From positions 103,608-167,607 of the forward strand of contig JANYGP010000019.1 in NCBI GenBank assembly GCA_025362315.1: a DNA stretch of 64,000 nt, written 5' to 3'. The position numbers and the translations under genes were made by a program. Positions 21,704 through 33,002 of the stretch are shown here, in pieces; position 1 is the first letter of the stretch, and every line of letters begins with the position of its first letter. The notes beneath the pieces were generated by a model. That model saw nothing but the letters and a program-made list of their open reading frames with translations, did no database searches and was not told the DNA's origin. This DNA comes from Polaromonas sp. Lineage in GTDB: Bacteria; Pseudomonadota; Gammaproteobacteria; Burkholderiales; Burkholderiaceae_C.

Positions 21704-22453
21704 TCAAGTTGATGAACCGCCCGCAGTGTTTTGCAAGCGCAATTGCCGGGTGCGCCGGTTGATCAGCCGTGCCGCAATCGACCACTTGGCGCGCGTCAGC
21801 CAGCTGTTCTGGTCGAGCAGGCGCGGCTTGTTGGCGTAAAAACATTCAGGGTCATGCGCAACCCCAAAATCAATCAATGGCATGCTGGCAGGGTCCTCGT
21901 CGGCATACTGACCATGCGCTGAGTGCAGCCCGCTCCAAAAGCGGCGACCCTGCGCATGGATGCCGTAACCGAGCTTTTGGCCTTCAAGCGCCAGTTTTGC
22001 CAATGCGCACGATTCCAGCAAGTCATCGGTCACGTAGGTGTCTGACTGAACCCACTGCTCGTTGAGGTACACCTCGCCAATCGCGTGTGTGATGCTGGAG
22101 CCCTTCAGATCCAGGATGCCGCGCAAAAAATCGCCTGGCAAACTGACAAATCGCAAGCGGGCAGCGATGTCCGAAGAGCGAAGCAGGCCAACGAACAGCG
22201 TGCCCTTGGAATGGCAATCGCCCAGCCCGCTTTTGAGCACAGCGGCAGCGCCTGTGTGTCCGCCAGACGTTGGACAGCCAAATGGCAGGGACTTGATGTA
22301 GTCGTGGATGCGAACAGCTTTTTGAATGTCGTTTGTGGCCAGCTGGGTGATGCGCATAGCCCGCAGCCGGAGCTTTGAATTTTCCAGATCCAGCAGCGGC
22401 GTGTTACCCAGCCACAAAGCCGGGTTGTCTGATGAGCTGGAAATGCCTGGCAT
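21704..22453 (-). CDS. transglutaminase-like domain protein
   Basis: KSGLGDCHSKGTLFVGLLRSSDIAARLRFVSL with HAIGEVYLNEQWVQSDTYVTD (Cys-His-Asp arrangement). Confidence 0.75.
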   Translation of the reverse strand: MPGISSSSDNPALWLGNTPLLDLENSKLRLRAMRITQLATNDIQKAVRIHDYIKSLPFGCPTSGGHTGAAAVLKSGLGDCHSKGTLFVGLLRSSDIAARLRFVSLPGDFLRGILDLKGSSITHAIGEVYLNEQWVQSDTYVTDDLLESCALAKLALEGQKLGYGIHAQGRRFWSGLHSAHGQYADEDPASMPLIDFGVAHDPECFYANKPRLLDQNSWLTRAKWSIAARLINRRTRQLRLQNTAGGSST

Positions 22454-22560
22454 GAATTTACGTGTCGTTTTTGTTTTCCTGCCTCATGATTGTATTTTCC
22501 TTTGTGATGTCAAAAATCACCGGTTTCAATAAATTGGAAGCGTTGCCAGATAATGAGCAC

Positions 22561-22971
22561 ATGCGCCTCCTACACACCATGCTTCGCGTTGGCAACCTTC
22601 AGCGCTCTATTGATTTTTATACCCAGGTCCTGGGCATGCAACTGCTGCGGCGGTCTGAAAATCCGGAATACAAATACTCGCTGGCCTTTGTCGGTTACGA
22701 GGGCAATCCGGCGCAGTCCGAGATTGAGCTGACCTATAACCACGGCGTGGAAAGTTACGACATGGGCACCGCTTATGGGCACATTGCACTGGGTGTTCCA
22801 GATGCGGCTCTGGCTGTTGACAAAATCAGGGCAGCTGGAGGCCACGTGACACGGGACGCAGGCCCGGTCAAGGGCGGCACCACCATCATTGCTTTTGTCA
22901 CAGACCCGGACGGCTACAAGATTGAGCTGATTCAGCGCAAGCAAGACCTGGCCGGGGCCGGACTTCGCTGA
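22561..22971 (+). CDS. gloA: lactoylglutathione lyase (glyoxalase I)
   Basis: [31 protein letters not shown]...[16 protein letters not shown] at 22561. Confidence 0.92.
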   Translation: MRLLHTMLRVGNLQRSIDFYTQVLGMQLLRRSENPEYKYSLAFVGYEGNPAQSEIELTYNHGVESYDMGTAYGHIALGVPDAALAVDKIRAAGGHVTRDAGPVKGGTTIIAFVTDPDGYKIELIQRKQDLAGAGLR

Positions 22972-23017
22972 TTGGACAAGTGCATGTGGCCTGCACAATT
23001 AACGTGACAATGCTCCC

Positions 23018-23060
23018 ATAACAGGAGCTGCCAGCGCCCGTTTTACAAGGGCTACTGGCT
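23018..23060 (-). repeat. dispersed ~45-bp repeat, copy D
   Basis: Reverse complement AGCCAGTAGCCCTTGTAAAACGGGCGCTGGCAGCTCCTGTTAT. Confidence 0.75.
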
Positions 23061-23089
23061 TATTAGTCTGTTAAATATCAGGAAAATCC

Positions 23090-23752
23090 TCAATTTGCCC
23101 TGCTTGTCAGACGACCGGCCTGAAAAGCCAGCGCTGTGATTTGCGCCCAGTTACCTCGGGCCAGGGCATCGGGTGGCGTGAGCCACGAGCCCCCGACGCA
23201 CACCACATTGGGCAGCGACAAAAAGTCCAAGGCGTTGGCAGCCGTAACACCGCCTGTGGGGCAAAACCGCACATCGCCAAAAGGCCCGCTCCAGGCTTTC
23301 AGCATGGCCGGCCCGCCCGCCTGCATGGCCGGGAAGAACTTCAATTCATGCAAACCATCGGCTGCAGCCATCATGATCTCGCTGCCCGTTGCCACACCAG
23401 GCAAAAGTGGCAAGTTCAAATCACGACAGGCTTGGCCCAGCGCATTTGTGTAGCCCGGGCTGACAATAAAACGGGCGCCCGCCATTGCGCTGGCCTGGGC
23501 ATCAGCAGCGTTGCGCACGGTACCTGCGCCCACCACAGCTTCAGGCACATGGCGTGCGATGGCTTCAATGCAGCTCAAGGCCTGCGGCGTGCGCAGCGTG
23601 ACTTCCAGCATGCGGATGCCGCCTGCCACCAGCGCTTTGGCCATGTCAATGGCCTGGGCCACATCGGTCAGCACAATGACCGGAATCACAGGCGCATCCT
23701 GCATCACCTGCAAAGCCGTCAGCCCGCCAGAAATATCAAGATTCACATCCAT
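23090..23752 (-). CDS. eda: KDPG/KHG aldolase
   Basis: [50 protein letters not shown]; overlaps edd. Confidence 0.93.
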   Translation of the reverse strand: MDVNLDISGGLTALQVMQDAPVIPVIVLTDVAQAIDMAKALVAGGIRMLEVTLRTPQALSCIEAIARHVPEAVVGAGTVRNAADAQASAMAGARFIVSPGYTNALGQACRDLNLPLLPGVATGSEIMMAAADGLHELKFFPAMQAGGPAMLKAWSGPFGDVRFCPTGGVTAANALDFLSLPNVVCVGGSWLTPPDALARGNWAQITALAFQAGRLTSRAN

Positions 23753-25572
23753 GTCAGGGCACCTTCTTCAGCGGTTGATGCATTGCGGCGCATGTGGGCA
23801 AACAGCTCTCGGCCCAGGCCGTGGCTGTCTGAAATTTTTAACGCTTCTGGCAAGGTGGCGACAGGTCGTGCCGCCCATTGGTCATCCGGCAACAACACAT
23901 TCAACTCACCCGTCAGCGCGTCAAGCCGCAGCACATCACCATCGCGCACTTTGGCCAGCGGGCCGCCGGCTGCTGCTTCAGGAGACACATGAATGGCAGC
24001 AGGCACCCGGCCTGATGCGCCGCTCATGCGGCCATCGGTCACGAGCGCAACTTTGAAGCCCCGGCCCTGCAACACAGCCAGTGGCGGCGTGAGCTTGTGC
24101 AACTCCGGCATGCCATTGGCCTGCGGGCCCTGCCAGCGCACCACGCAGACCACATCACATTCCAGTTCACCCGCATCGAATGCGTCAATTAGGCTTTGCT
24201 GCGAGTCAAACACGCGCGCGGGCGCCTCGATGACAAGGCAGTTTTCAGGCACGCTGGACACCTTGATGACGCTTCGCCCCAAGTTGCCCTGCAACAGTTT
24301 CAGGCCGCCGCTGGCACTGAAGGGGTTGGCAGCACTGCGCACAATGGTGCTGTCTTTGGACTCACCGGTATCTGCCCAGGCCAGTGCCGCGCCCTGCATG
24401 AATGGCACCCGCGTGAATTCGCTGATTCCGCCCTGGCGTACTGTCAACACATCGGCATGCATCAGGCCAGCACCCAGCAGTTCATGAATGACCAGCCCGG
24501 GGCCGCCTGCAGCCTGAAACTGGTTCACATCTGCACTGCCGTTCGGGTAGACATGCGTCAGCGTTGGCACCACATCAGACAAATCTGAAAAATCATTCCA
24601 GTTGATCGTGATGCCCGCCGAATGGGCAACAGCCACCCAGTGAATCAGGTGGTTGGTCGAGCCGCCAGTGGCCAGCAGCGCCACCATGGCATTGACAATG
24701 GCCCGCTCATCGACAATGCGGCCAATGGGCGCGTATCGTTTTGACTTGACGATGCCCAGCACCGTGCGGGCGGCTTCCCGCGTCAGCTCATCGCGCAGGT
24801 CGTTGCCGGGTTGCACAAATGCCGTGCCCGGCACATGCAGGCCCATCGCTTCCATCAGCATCTGGTTGCTGTTGGCCGTGCCGTAAAAAGTGCAGGTGCC
24901 CGCAGCGTGATAGGACCCCATCTCTGAGGCCAGCAGCTCCGCACGCCCAACCAGACCTTGCGCTGCCAGCTCGCGGGTTTTGGCTTTTTCCTTGTTGGAG
25001 ATGCCCGATGGCATGGGCCCGGCGGGCACAAACACAGTAGGCAAATGCCCAAAATGCAGCGCCCCAATCAGCAAGCCCGGCACGATCTTGTCACACACAC
25101 CCAGCACCAGCGCGGCATCAAACATGTCGTGCGACAGTGCCACAGCAGTGGACATGGCAATCACATCACGGCTGAACAGGCTGAGCTCCATGCCCGCGGT
25201 GCCTTGCGTAACGCCGTCGCACATGGCGGGCACGCCGCCTGCAACCTGCGCCGTTGCATTGTGCTTGCGGGCTTCAGCCTTGATGATGTCCGGGTACGTG
25301 AGCAGCGGCGTGTGCGCAGACAGCATGTCGTTGTAAGCGGTCACGATGCCGATGTTGGGCACATGCTCGGCAATGATTTTGAAGCGGTCGTCCTTGGGCG
25401 CTCCGGCTACCGCATGCGCCAGGTTTGCGCAACCCATGCGGTCAACGCTCCTGGCCCGGGTGGCTGTCTGGCTGATCAGCGCCAGATAAGCACTGCGCCG
25501 CTGCAGGCTGCGATCAACAATGCGTGCCGTCACGCGGGCCACTTCAGGGTGTAAATTTGGGTAAACCATCAT
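23743..25572 (-). CDS. edd: 6-phosphogluconate dehydratase
   Basis: [75 protein letters not shown]. Confidence 0.95.
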   Translation of the reverse strand: MMVYPNLHPEVARVTARIVDRSLQRRSAYLALISQTATRARSVDRMGCANLAHAVAGAPKDDRFKIIAEHVPNIGIVTAYNDMLSAHTPLLTYPDIIKAEARKHNATAQVAGGVPAMCDGVTQGTAGMELSLFSRDVIAMSTAVALSHDMFDAALVLGVCDKIVPGLLIGALHFGHLPTVFVPAGPMPSGISNKEKAKTRELAAQGLVGRAELLASEMGSYHAAGTCTFYGTANSNQMLMEAMGLHVPGTAFVQPGNDLRDELTREAARTVLGIVKSKRYAPIGRIVDERAIVNAMVALLATGGSTNHLIHWVAVAHSAGITINWNDFSDLSDVVPTLTHVYPNGSADVNQFQAAGGPGLVIHELLGAGLMHADVLTVRQGGISEFTRVPFMQGAALAWADTGESKDSTIVRSAANPFSASGGLKLLQGNLGRSVIKVSSVPENCLVIEAPARVFDSQQSLIDAFDAGELECDVVCVVRWQGPQANGMPELHKLTPPLAVLQGRGFKVALVTDGRMSGASGRVPAAIHVSPEAAAGGPLAKVRDGDVLRLDALTGELNVLLPDDQWAARPVATLPEALKISDSHGLGRELFAHMRRNASTAEEGALTWM

Positions 25573-25744
25573 CAGCTCTTTTCAAAATTAAGTCATTCAT
25601 TAACCAAAAAAGTTAAGTAACTAAATTACAAGCTGAATGGTAACTGGCCTGGCCGGGTTTTGGCGTAGTCCAAGTTACCAGTTGGGTACCAAACCAGGGC
25701 ACCAACCCATGCACCGCATTCGCCGTACCTGGCAGCGTGCTGCT

Positions 25745-26329
25745 TTACTGCATCGTTACTTCAACGCGCCGGGCCTCGGCGTTGCTGCCAGCTGCGTTGA
25801 GCTGTTCAGGCTTTTTCAGCTCGATACTGCCTTCTGGAACACCAGCTGTTTTCAACACATCCCGCACAGCAAAAGCGCGCAGCCTGGCGATTTCTGCATT
25901 TTTAACTGGGCTGCCTGTTGCATCGTGAAAGCCCGAAATCACCAGTTTTTTACCCGCTTTTACCGCCTTGACAGCTTCAGTCAGCGCGTCGTTGGCGCCC
26001 ACCGCCAGCTCGGTCTTGCCAGACGCAAAGTAGAACTTGACCACACCATTTTCAACTTTAACGCTGGCCGCGTCAGACACCGCCAGGCTGTCAACAGCCG
26101 GCATGCCGGCTGGCGCAATTAAAGGTGTTGATGCCGTTGATGCCGTTGATACGGATGGTGCGACAGGTTCAGCAGTCGCTGCTGCCTGCCCTGCCACTGC
26201 CGTTTTTGGCGATGACATTTTGCCGCGCTGGTATACGCTGACGCCCACCACCAGAGATATCACCAGCGCCACCAGACCAAACACCACCCACAACACCAAA
26301 CCTTGCTGGTCATCATCTTGAGAAGACAT
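25745..26329 (-). CDS. OmpA-family (peptidoglycan-binding C-terminal domain) membrane-anchored protein
   Basis: N-terminal TM helix, VVKFYFASGKTELAVGAND...VISGFHDATGSPVKNAEIARLRAFAVRDVL; ATG at 26329. Confidence 0.75.
   Translation of the reverse strand: MSSQDDDQQGLVLWVVFGLVALVISLVVGVSVYQRGKMSSPKTAVAGQAAATAEPVAPSVSTASTASTPLIAPAGMPAVDSLAVSDAASVKVENGVVKFYFASGKTELAVGANDALTEAVKAVKAGKKLVISGFHDATGSPVKNAEIARLRAFAVRDVLKTAGVPEGSIELKKPEQLNAAGSNAEARRVEVTMQ
26127..26153. repeat. 9-bp tandem repeat (gttgatgcc) x3 in the linker of the OmpA-like protein
   Basis: gttgatgcc gttgatgcc gttgatacg; encodes STASTAST. Confidence 0.8.
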
Positions 26330-26391
26330 TGCTTTTACTTTCTTTGGAAAATCGGCTTGAAAAACTGGTGTTATTGTAAAGTCTGGCTGCC

Positions 26392-27000
26392 ATGTCGCCG
26401 AAACGAAACCCTGCTGATTCAAAGACCACATCGGAGCCAGACGCCGGCCCCTCGCTCGAGGCCATCAAAGTGCAATGGGGCGGCAAAACAGACATGTGGG
26501 TGTTTGGCTACGCGTCCCTGATCTGGCGGCCAGAGTTTGCCTTTGCTGAAAAGCGCTTTGCCCTGGCGCACGGTTATCACCGGGCTTTGAAAATGTGGAG
26601 CACCTACAACCGCGGCACGCCCGAGCAGCCGGGTCTGGTGTTTGGCTTGCTCCCGGGGGGGTGCTGCAAAGGCATGGTGTTTCGCATTCCGCGCGCCCAG
26701 GTTGCCGCGGCTCTTGAGCCACTGTGGGAACGCGAAATGCCCAACGCTGTCTATGACCCGCGCTGGCTGCAGTGCAAGACGCAATTGGGCGTTGTGACTG
26801 CGCTGGCTTTTACGCTGTCAAAAACCAGCCCCGACCACACCGGCCAATTGCCTCACAGCACTTACCAAAAAATATTTGCAGGCGCATGCGGCAGGTATGG
26901 CACAACGCGCGATTATGCCCAGCAGACCTACGACGGTTTGCGCGAAGTCGGCATCCATGACCGCGCCCTGGGCGACTTGCTCAAACGCATCGACGCCTGA
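26392..27000 (+). CDS. gamma-glutamylcyclotransferase (ChaC-like)
   Basis: MWVFGYASLIWRPEFAFAEKRFALAHGYHRALKMWSTYNRGTPEQPGLVFGLLPGG. Confidence 0.88.
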   Translation: MSPKRNPADSKTTSEPDAGPSLEAIKVQWGGKTDMWVFGYASLIWRPEFAFAEKRFALAHGYHRALKMWSTYNRGTPEQPGLVFGLLPGGCCKGMVFRIPRAQVAAALEPLWEREMPNAVYDPRWLQCKTQLGVVTALAFTLSKTSPDHTGQLPHSTYQKIFAGACGRYGTTRDYAQQTYDGLREVGIHDRALGDLLKRIDA

Positions 27001-27565
27001 GCAGCATGTCTGCGTGTAGCAAGTCATCCAGCGTGTCAATGTCGGTGATGCAGCCTGCATCGTCCAGCTGTATGAATGCTACTGAATCAGTAGCTGCCAG
27101 CGCCCGTATTATGTGCGCTGCACCGTTATTTCCTTGTAAATTGGCAAGTTCAGAAAAGCATTCAAAGCCAAAACGCACCGGGTGACCCCGCTGGCCGTTC
27201 ACCACTGGCACCACTGCAGCGCATCGCGGGGCAAAAGCCATGGTTTTGAGTGTGTCGCTGGTGATCAATGGCAGGTCGGCTGGCAGTATCAGCCAGCTGC
27301 TGGCAGATGCCGTGGCCCGCACGCCTGCTGCAATTGAGTCGCCCATACCAGGTCGGCTGGGGTCAGCATCCACCACGTGATACGCCAATCCACTGGCTTT
27401 GCAGGCAGCCAGCACATGGTCAATCACGCGCTTGCCTAACAGAAGGGCCTGCAGTTTATGTACCTTGCCGCCCGATGCCATAAACCGCTCGCCACGGCCT
27501 GCCGCCAGCACAATGACGCAAGGACCTGTCGAAGGGATTTGCTGCGCAATCGATGGATCAGTCAT
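26981..27565 (-). CDS. MobA-like nucleotidyltransferase (MocA/CoxI accessory type)
   Basis: [53 protein letters not shown]. Confidence 0.85.
   Translation of the reverse strand: MTDPSIAQQIPSTGPCVIVLAAGRGERFMASGGKVHKLQALLLGKRVIDHVLAACKASGLAYHVVDADPSRPGMGDSIAAGVRATASASSWLILPADLPLITSDTLKTMAFAPRCAAVVPVVNGQRGHPVRFGFECFSELANLQGNNGAAHIIRALAATDSVAFIQLDDAGCITDIDTLDDLLHADMLLRRRCV
27076..27122 (-). repeat. dispersed ~45-bp repeat, copy E (inside the mobA-like CDS)
   Basis: Reverse complement GCAGCGCACATAATACGGGCGCTGGCAGCTACTGATTCAGTAGC. Confidence 0.65.
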
Positions 27566-27585
27566 GCAATCTTTATACTTCAATC

Positions 27586-28236
27586 ATGACAACATCGACC
27601 GACAACATTGCTGATTTGCGCAAAAGCTACGAGCTGGCCGAGCTGGTTGAATCAGCGGCATTTGCTGACCCGCTCAAGCAGTTTGAGTTGTGGCTTGCCG
27701 AGGCGATTGCCGCCAAAGTGCCAGAGCCCAACGCAATGACCCTGGCCACGGTCGGCGGTAACCTGCGGCCTTCAACCCGCATTGTGCTGATCAAGGGGCT
27801 GGATGCCAGGGGCCCGGTGTGGTTTACCAATTATCAAAGCCGAAAAGGCCATGAAATGGCGGGCAATCCGTACGCGGCCCTGCAATTTCATTGGGTCGAA
27901 CTCGAACGCAGCGTTCGCATTGAAGGCATCGTTGAGAAAGTTTCGCCAGAAGAAAGTGACGCTTACTTTCATTCACGACCCTTGGGTTCCCGCATCGGCG
28001 CATGGGCCAGTCCGCAAAGTGATGTGGTGCCAAATCGGGCCGTGCTGGAAGCCAGCGAGGCAGAGTTCAAAGCCAGGTTTGGCGAACACCCGCCCCGCCC
28101 ACCGCATTGGGGTGGTTATCGCTTGAAGCCGGACAATTGGCAGTTCTGGCAAGGCCGCCGAAGCCGCCTGCACGACCGGCTGCGTTATGTCCTGCAAGCT
28201 GACGGTAGCTGGCTGATGGAACGCCTGGCCCCCTGA
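27586..28236 (+). CDS. pdxH: pyridoxamine 5'-phosphate oxidase
   Basis: [56 protein letters not shown]...RLHDRLRY...WLMERLAP. Confidence 0.96.
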   Translation: MTTSTDNIADLRKSYELAELVESAAFADPLKQFELWLAEAIAAKVPEPNAMTLATVGGNLRPSTRIVLIKGLDARGPVWFTNYQSRKGHEMAGNPYAALQFHWVELERSVRIEGIVEKVSPEESDAYFHSRPLGSRIGAWASPQSDVVPNRAVLEASEAEFKARFGEHPPRPPHWGGYRLKPDNWQFWQGRRSRLHDRLRYVLQADGSWLMERLAP

Positions 28237-28242
28237 ATAGTT

Positions 28243-29292
28243 TTAAACCACCACCGGCTCATGCTCCAGCATGATGCCAAATCGCTCGTACACGCTGGTT
28301 TGAATCGACTTGGCCAGCGTCATCACCTCGCCGCCAGTCACCGGGTTTGCCTGACCACCGCGATTGACCAGCACCAGCGCCTGGCGTTCGTACACACCGG
28401 CATTGCCAATGGTTTTGCCTTTCCAGCCGCAGGCGTCAATCAACCAGCCAGCAGCCAGTTTGACGGAGCCATCGGCCAGCACGTAATGCACAATTTTGGG
28501 TTCGCGTTCAATGATGTCCAGACACTGCTCGTTGCTAACAGTCGGATTTTTAAAGAAGCTGCCCGCGTTGCCCAGCACCCGCCAGTCTGGCAATTTGGCG
28601 CGCCGAATCTCGCACACCCACTCATAAATTTGTAGCGCCGTCGGATTTTCAATGTTGGCCTGCAAACGCTTTTTCTCGATATCGGCATAGCCCAGCACCG
28701 GCTTCCAGTTTTTGGCCAGAGCAAAGCGCACATGTGTGATCAGGGCCTTGCCAGCCAGACCGAATCCACGATCGGACACATGCTTGAAGACAGAATCGCG
28801 ATAACCAAAGGCGCATTGCGCCGCATTCAGTGAAAACCGCTGGCCCGTTGTCAGGTCAACGGCATCCAGCGAATCAAAACGGTCTTGCAACTCCACCCCG
28901 TAAGCGCCAATATTTTGCACAGGCGATGCACCCACGCTGCCAGGGATCAGCGCCAGATTCTCCAGGCCGGGATACCCGTTTTGCAGTGTCCAGGTGACCA
29001 GATCGTGCCAGTTCTCGCCCGCACCGGCTTCCACAATCCAGGCTTTTTCTGTCTGGCTGACCAATCGCTTGCCAGTGATGTCCACTTTCAGCACCAGGGG
29101 CTTGACGTCCCCTGTCAGCACAATGTTGCTGCCGCCACCCAGAATAAATTTGGGGGCGGCGTGGCGCACCGGGTCTGCCAAAAGCGCATCAACATCAGCC
29201 AGACTTTGCAGGCGGACAAAGCTCAGGGCTTTGGCCACAATGCCAAAGCTGTTGAGCCCCTGGAGGGGAATATTTTTCTCGACTAACATCAA
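28243..29292 (-). CDS. murB: UDP-N-acetylmuramate dehydrogenase
   Basis: [51 protein letters not shown]. Confidence 0.95.
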   Translation of the reverse strand: MMLVEKNIPLQGLNSFGIVAKALSFVRLQSLADVDALLADPVRHAAPKFILGGGSNIVLTGDVKPLVLKVDITGKRLVSQTEKAWIVEAGAGENWHDLVTWTLQNGYPGLENLALIPGSVGASPVQNIGAYGVELQDRFDSLDAVDLTTGQRFSLNAAQCAFGYRDSVFKHVSDRGFGLAGKALITHVRFALAKNWKPVLGYADIEKKRLQANIENPTALQIYEWVCEIRRAKLPDWRVLGNAGSFFKNPTVSNEQCLDIIEREPKIVHYVLADGSVKLAAGWLIDACGWKGKTIGNAGVYERQALVLVNRGGQANPVTGGEVMTLAKSIQTSVYERFGIMLEHEPVVV

Positions 29293-29362
29293 ACAATTGT
29301 CCCACCACGACGACTACGGGGGCAGTGGCAGTTTTTCTTACTTACCGAACTTTTTTTACATC

Positions 29363-29848
29363 ATGCCTTCTTTTGACACTGTGCTCGAAGCGGACCTGGT
29401 CAAGGTCAAAAACGCCGTGGAAAACACGGGCAAAGAGATTGGCACGCGCTTTGATTTCAAGGGCACATCGGCGTCCATTGAACTGAAAGACAAGGAAATC
29501 ATTTTGATTGGCGACAGTGACTTTCAGCTGGACCAGATCAACGATATTTTGCGCAGCAAGCTGACCAAAGCGGCTGTTGATGCGCGCTTTCTGGACGTCG
29601 GCAAATCCACAAAAATTGGCGGTGACAAGGTCAAGCAGATAAACACAGTGCGCAACGGCATTGAAAGTGATCTGGCCAAAAAAATCCAGGTTTTGCTCAA
29701 GGGCAGCAAAATCAAGGTTCAGGGGGCCATTCAGGAAGACAAGGTACGCGTCACAGGCGGCAAACGTGACGATCTGCAGGCCGCTATGGCGCTGATCCGG
29801 TCCGAAAACGCAGACTTTCCGTTGAGCTTCAACAACTTTCGCGACTAA
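29363..29848 (+). CDS. yajQ: YajQ family cyclic-di-GMP/nucleotide-binding protein
   Basis: [37 protein letters not shown]...[19 protein letters not shown]; internal ATG of the track ORF. Confidence 0.94.
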   Translation: MPSFDTVLEADLVKVKNAVENTGKEIGTRFDFKGTSASIELKDKEIILIGDSDFQLDQINDILRSKLTKAAVDARFLDVGKSTKIGGDKVKQINTVRNGIESDLAKKIQVLLKGSKIKVQGAIQEDKVRVTGGKRDDLQAAMALIRSENADFPLSFNNFRD

Positions 29849-29849
29849 A

Positions 29850-30530
29850 GTGTCGGCGCTCCGATCAGCTCAACGTTATTTGTGGCCATCCTTATGGGTG
29901 CTGTTGTCGATGACTTGCCCGACAGCGCAAGCCCAATCGGTTGCGCTAGTGGGCATGCTGGGCAACAGGGCGCTGCTGGTGGTCAATGGCGCTGCGCCTA
30001 AAACCGTTGCTGCAGGCGATACGCACGATGGCGTAAAAGTCCTGTCAACCAGCAATGACCAGGCAGTGATTGAGCAATCAGGAAAGCGATTTACCGTGCG
30101 CCTGGGTGACGCACCGGTACACCTGAGCGCAGCGAAAAACAGCGGTACAAATGGCGGCAAGGGCAACAAGATTTTCATGACGGCAGGCAGTGGCGGCCAT
30201 TTCATGACAGCAGGGCAAGTCAATGGTCGGGCTGTTCAGTTCATGGTCGATACTGGCGCATCCACGGTGGCCATGAGCGCCATGGACGCTGAGCGCGCCG
30301 GTTTGAATTACAAGGCAGGACAACCCGTGATGATGTCGACCGCCAACGGCGTGACTCAGGGTTTCAGGATCAAGCTTGATTCTGTGCGTGTGGGTGATGT
30401 CGAGGTGCTGGATGTTGATGCTGTCGTGACGCCTCAAGCCATGCCTTTCATACTCCTTGGCAACAGTTTTTTATCGCGCTTTCAGATGCTGCGTGACAAC
30501 GACCAGTTAACGCTGACCCGAAAATATTGA
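29850..30530 (+). CDS. secreted retropepsin-like aspartic protease (clan AA)
   Basis: Signal peptide; GRAVQFMVDTGASTVAMSAMDAERAGL; FILLGNSFLSRFQM. Confidence 0.85.
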   Translation: MSALRSAQRYLWPSLWVLLSMTCPTAQAQSVALVGMLGNRALLVVNGAAPKTVAAGDTHDGVKVLSTSNDQAVIEQSGKRFTVRLGDAPVHLSAAKNSGTNGGKGNKIFMTAGSGGHFMTAGQVNGRAVQFMVDTGASTVAMSAMDAERAGLNYKAGQPVMMSTANGVTQGFRIKLDSVRVGDVEVLDVDAVVTPQAMPFILLGNSFLSRFQMLRDNDQLTLTRKY

Positions 30531-30543
30531 AGCAAGCGCCAAG

Positions 30544-31242
30544 TCACTTGGTGCGTGGTTTCCCGAAGGTCAATCGTGACTCCGTCCCAGCGAGCAGTTT
30601 GTTGATGTTGTCCTTGTGCCTGACCACCAGCAGCATGCTGATCATGAAAATGGCCAGCAGCACACTTCGCTCTGAATACCAGACCACCCTGTCGCCCATC
30701 AGATAAAAAATCGGCGCAAAAGCAGCGCTGGCCATGGACGCTGCAGATGAAAATCGCGTGAACCACGCCACGATCAGCCAGGTTGCCAGTGTTGCCAGTC
30801 CGAGCAACCAGTCAACGCCCAGCAGCGCGCCAGCGGCGGTAGCCACACCCTTGCCGCCCTTGAAGCCAAAAAACAAGGGAAAGAGGTGGCCCAAAAAAGC
30901 TGCAAAAGCAACCGCAGCCAGTGTGCCGTCTTCCAGCCCAAAATCCTTGCCGAACCACTTGACCAGCACCACCGGCAACCAGCCCTTCAACGCATCCAGC
31001 AAAAGCGTGACCACAGCGGCCGTTTTACTGCCAGAGCGCAGCACATTGGTTGCACCCGGGTTATGACTGCCATAGCTGCGCGGATCTTTCAATCCCATCA
31101 CCCGGCTGACAATGACAGCAAAGGACAAAGAGCCCAGCAAATATGCGGCAATGACAGCGGCAACAGGGTAGGCGTAATTCAGATAGTCCAAGTCAAATCC
31201 TTTCTTTCGTTTTTTTCGTTTTTTTCGTTTTTTGTCATTCAA
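30544..31242 (-). CDS. plsY: glycerol-3-phosphate acyltransferase PlsY; exact start uncertain
   Basis: YLLGSLSFAVIVSR; GSHNPGATNVLRSGSKTAAVVTLLLDALKG; FKGGKGVATAAG. Confidence 0.92.
   Translation of the reverse strand: MNDKKRKKRKKRKKGFDLDYLNYAYPVAAVIAAYLLGSLSFAVIVSRVMGLKDPRSYGSHNPGATNVLRSGSKTAAVVTLLLDALKGWLPVVLVKWFGKDFGLEDGTLAAVAFAAFLGHLFPLFFGFKGGKGVATAAGALLGVDWLLGLATLATWLIVAWFTRFSSAASMASAAFAPIFYLMGDRVVWYSERSVLLAIFMISMLLVVRHKDNINKLLAGTESRLTFGKPRTK
31198..31234. repeat. 9-bp tandem repeat (AAAAAACGA) ~4x at the plsY 5' end
   Basis: tcgtttttt repeated, encodes KKRKKRKKRKK if translated. Confidence 0.85.
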
Positions 31243-31738
31243 TCAGCGCACATTGAATTGGCACTGCGCCCATCAAAGACACGCACACTTGTGGATCAAT
31301 GCCAATCAGAAAGCCGCGTCTGCCGCCGTTGATTGCAATTTCAGGCAGCGCAAGAATACTCTGTTCAATGTACACAGGCATTGACTTGCGGGTGGCAAAT
31401 GGCGAAGTGCCGCCTATCAGGTAACCGCTGTGCCTGGTGGCAACTTCGGGCTTGCAGGGCTGCACTGATTTGGCACCGATTTGGCGGGCCAGGTTTTTGG
31501 TCGATACAAGCCGGTTGCCATGCATCAGCACCAGCAGCGGATGTGCATCCTGGTCCTGCATCACCAGTGTTTTGATCACGGTTGATGGGTCCAGTCCCAG
31601 CACCTGGGCGCTGTGCTGGGCTCCGCCATGTTCAATGTATTCGTAGGCATGCTCAGTGAAGGCGATGCCGTGAATTTTCAAAAAATGGGTAGCGGGTGTT
31701 TCACTGATGTGCCGTTGCTGATGCTGATGCCGGGTCAT
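31235..31738 (-). CDS. ybaK: Cys-tRNA(Pro)/Cys-tRNA(Cys) deacylase YbaK/EbsC
   Basis: ALGLDPSTVIKTLVMQD-like core (VLGLDPSTVIKTLVMQDQDAHPLLVLMHGNRLVSTKNLARQIGAKSV) and GGTSPFATRKSMPVYIE. Confidence 0.92.
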   Translation of the reverse strand: MTRHQHQQRHISETPATHFLKIHGIAFTEHAYEYIEHGGAQHSAQVLGLDPSTVIKTLVMQDQDAHPLLVLMHGNRLVSTKNLARQIGAKSVQPCKPEVATRHSGYLIGGTSPFATRKSMPVYIEQSILALPEIAINGGRRGFLIGIDPQVCVSLMGAVPIQCALIE

Positions 31739-31759
31739 GGCCGCCGCCTCTTGATGGCG

Positions 31760-32824
31760 TTACTGCGCAGGGTCACGTATATCCAGGCGAATCTGGTCAA
31801 TTTTGGCCAGTATTTCGGCAGTCAAAACCGTGCCGTAGGCGATGATGTTTTCATCCAGTTGGGCTACCGACGTCACGCCGATGATGGTGCTGGTGACCTG
31901 CCATTTGGTGTAGCAAAACGCCAGCGCCATTTGGGTCGGGGTCATGCCGTTGGCAGTTGCCAGCGCGTTGTAGCGTTTGGCTGCAGCAAGAGATTCAGGC
32001 CTGCCCCAACGCTGCTTTTGCATGCTTTCAAACAGGCTCATGCGCCCCGTGTTCTTATGCTGCGGATGGGTGATGCCGTGGGTATCGTATTTGCCAGTCA
32101 GCAAGCCAAAACCCAGCGGTGAATAAGCCAGCAGCGACACGCCCAGGCGGTGCAGGGTCTCGTCCAGTCCGTTTTCATAGGCGCGGTTGATCAGGCAATA
32201 TGGATTTTGCACGGCAGCAATTTGAGGCAAGCCATGCTGCTGTGCCAGCCTCACGAATTCATGCACACCGTAAGGCGTTTCATTGGACAGGCCAATGGCA
32301 CGCACCTTGCCAGCTTTAACCAGTGTGCCAAGGGCTTCGAGTTGCGTGTGGATGCTGGACACCACCTTGTCATTGGCCGGATCAAAATACATGGCACCAA
32401 ACATGGGCACATTGCGCGCCGGCCAGTGAATCTGGTACAGATCAATCACGTCCGTTTGCAGCCGTTTTAAACTGCCTTCGCAAGCACCCACGATGTCTTG
32501 TGCTGTGAGGTCCGGGCTACCACCCCTGATCCACGGCATACCACGCGCCGGGCCAGCAACTTTGGTGGCCAGCACCCACTTGTTCCTGGCCGAAGGATTT
32601 TTAGCAAACCAGTTACCCAAAATCGCTTCTGTGGCCCCAAATGTCTCAGCTCGCGCGGGGACCGAATACATTTCGGCTGCGTCCATGAAGTTGATGCCGC
32701 GCTCCGTGGCCGAGTCAAGAATTTTGTGCGCGTCAGTTTCGGCAACCTGCTCGCCAAATGTCATGGTGCCCAGACAAATGGGTGTTACTTTCAAGTCGCT
32801 CTGGCCGAGTTGTATGCTTTTCAT
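31760..32824 (-). CDS. aldo/keto reductase (Tas-like)
   Basis: MKSIQLGQSDLKVTPICLGTMTFGEQ...NFMDAAEMYSVP; ATG at 32824. Confidence 0.92.
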   Translation of the reverse strand: MKSIQLGQSDLKVTPICLGTMTFGEQVAETDAHKILDSATERGINFMDAAEMYSVPARAETFGATEAILGNWFAKNPSARNKWVLATKVAGPARGMPWIRGGSPDLTAQDIVGACEGSLKRLQTDVIDLYQIHWPARNVPMFGAMYFDPANDKVVSSIHTQLEALGTLVKAGKVRAIGLSNETPYGVHEFVRLAQQHGLPQIAAVQNPYCLINRAYENGLDETLHRLGVSLLAYSPLGFGLLTGKYDTHGITHPQHKNTGRMSLFESMQKQRWGRPESLAAAKRYNALATANGMTPTQMALAFCYTKWQVTSTIIGVTSVAQLDENIIAYGTVLTAEILAKIDQIRLDIRDPAQ

Positions 32825-33002
32825 GTGAGTGATGCGTTTGATGTTTAAGTGCATTTTAGAGCTTTGATGAATTGCAAACATCAATATATGTAACTTTTTG
32901 CGGCATTTCCTTACAAGCTGACACTGTTGATTTGTACTACTCTTTCTACTTGCAAATTTGCAGTCATCCAAGTCTTTTTACCCACCGCATCAGGAGAATC
33001 TT

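Noticed and set aside
25630-25700. Inverted GGTAACTGG / AGTTACCAGTT near the edd 5' region
   Set aside because: Short and imperfect; not distinguishable from chance without comparative data.
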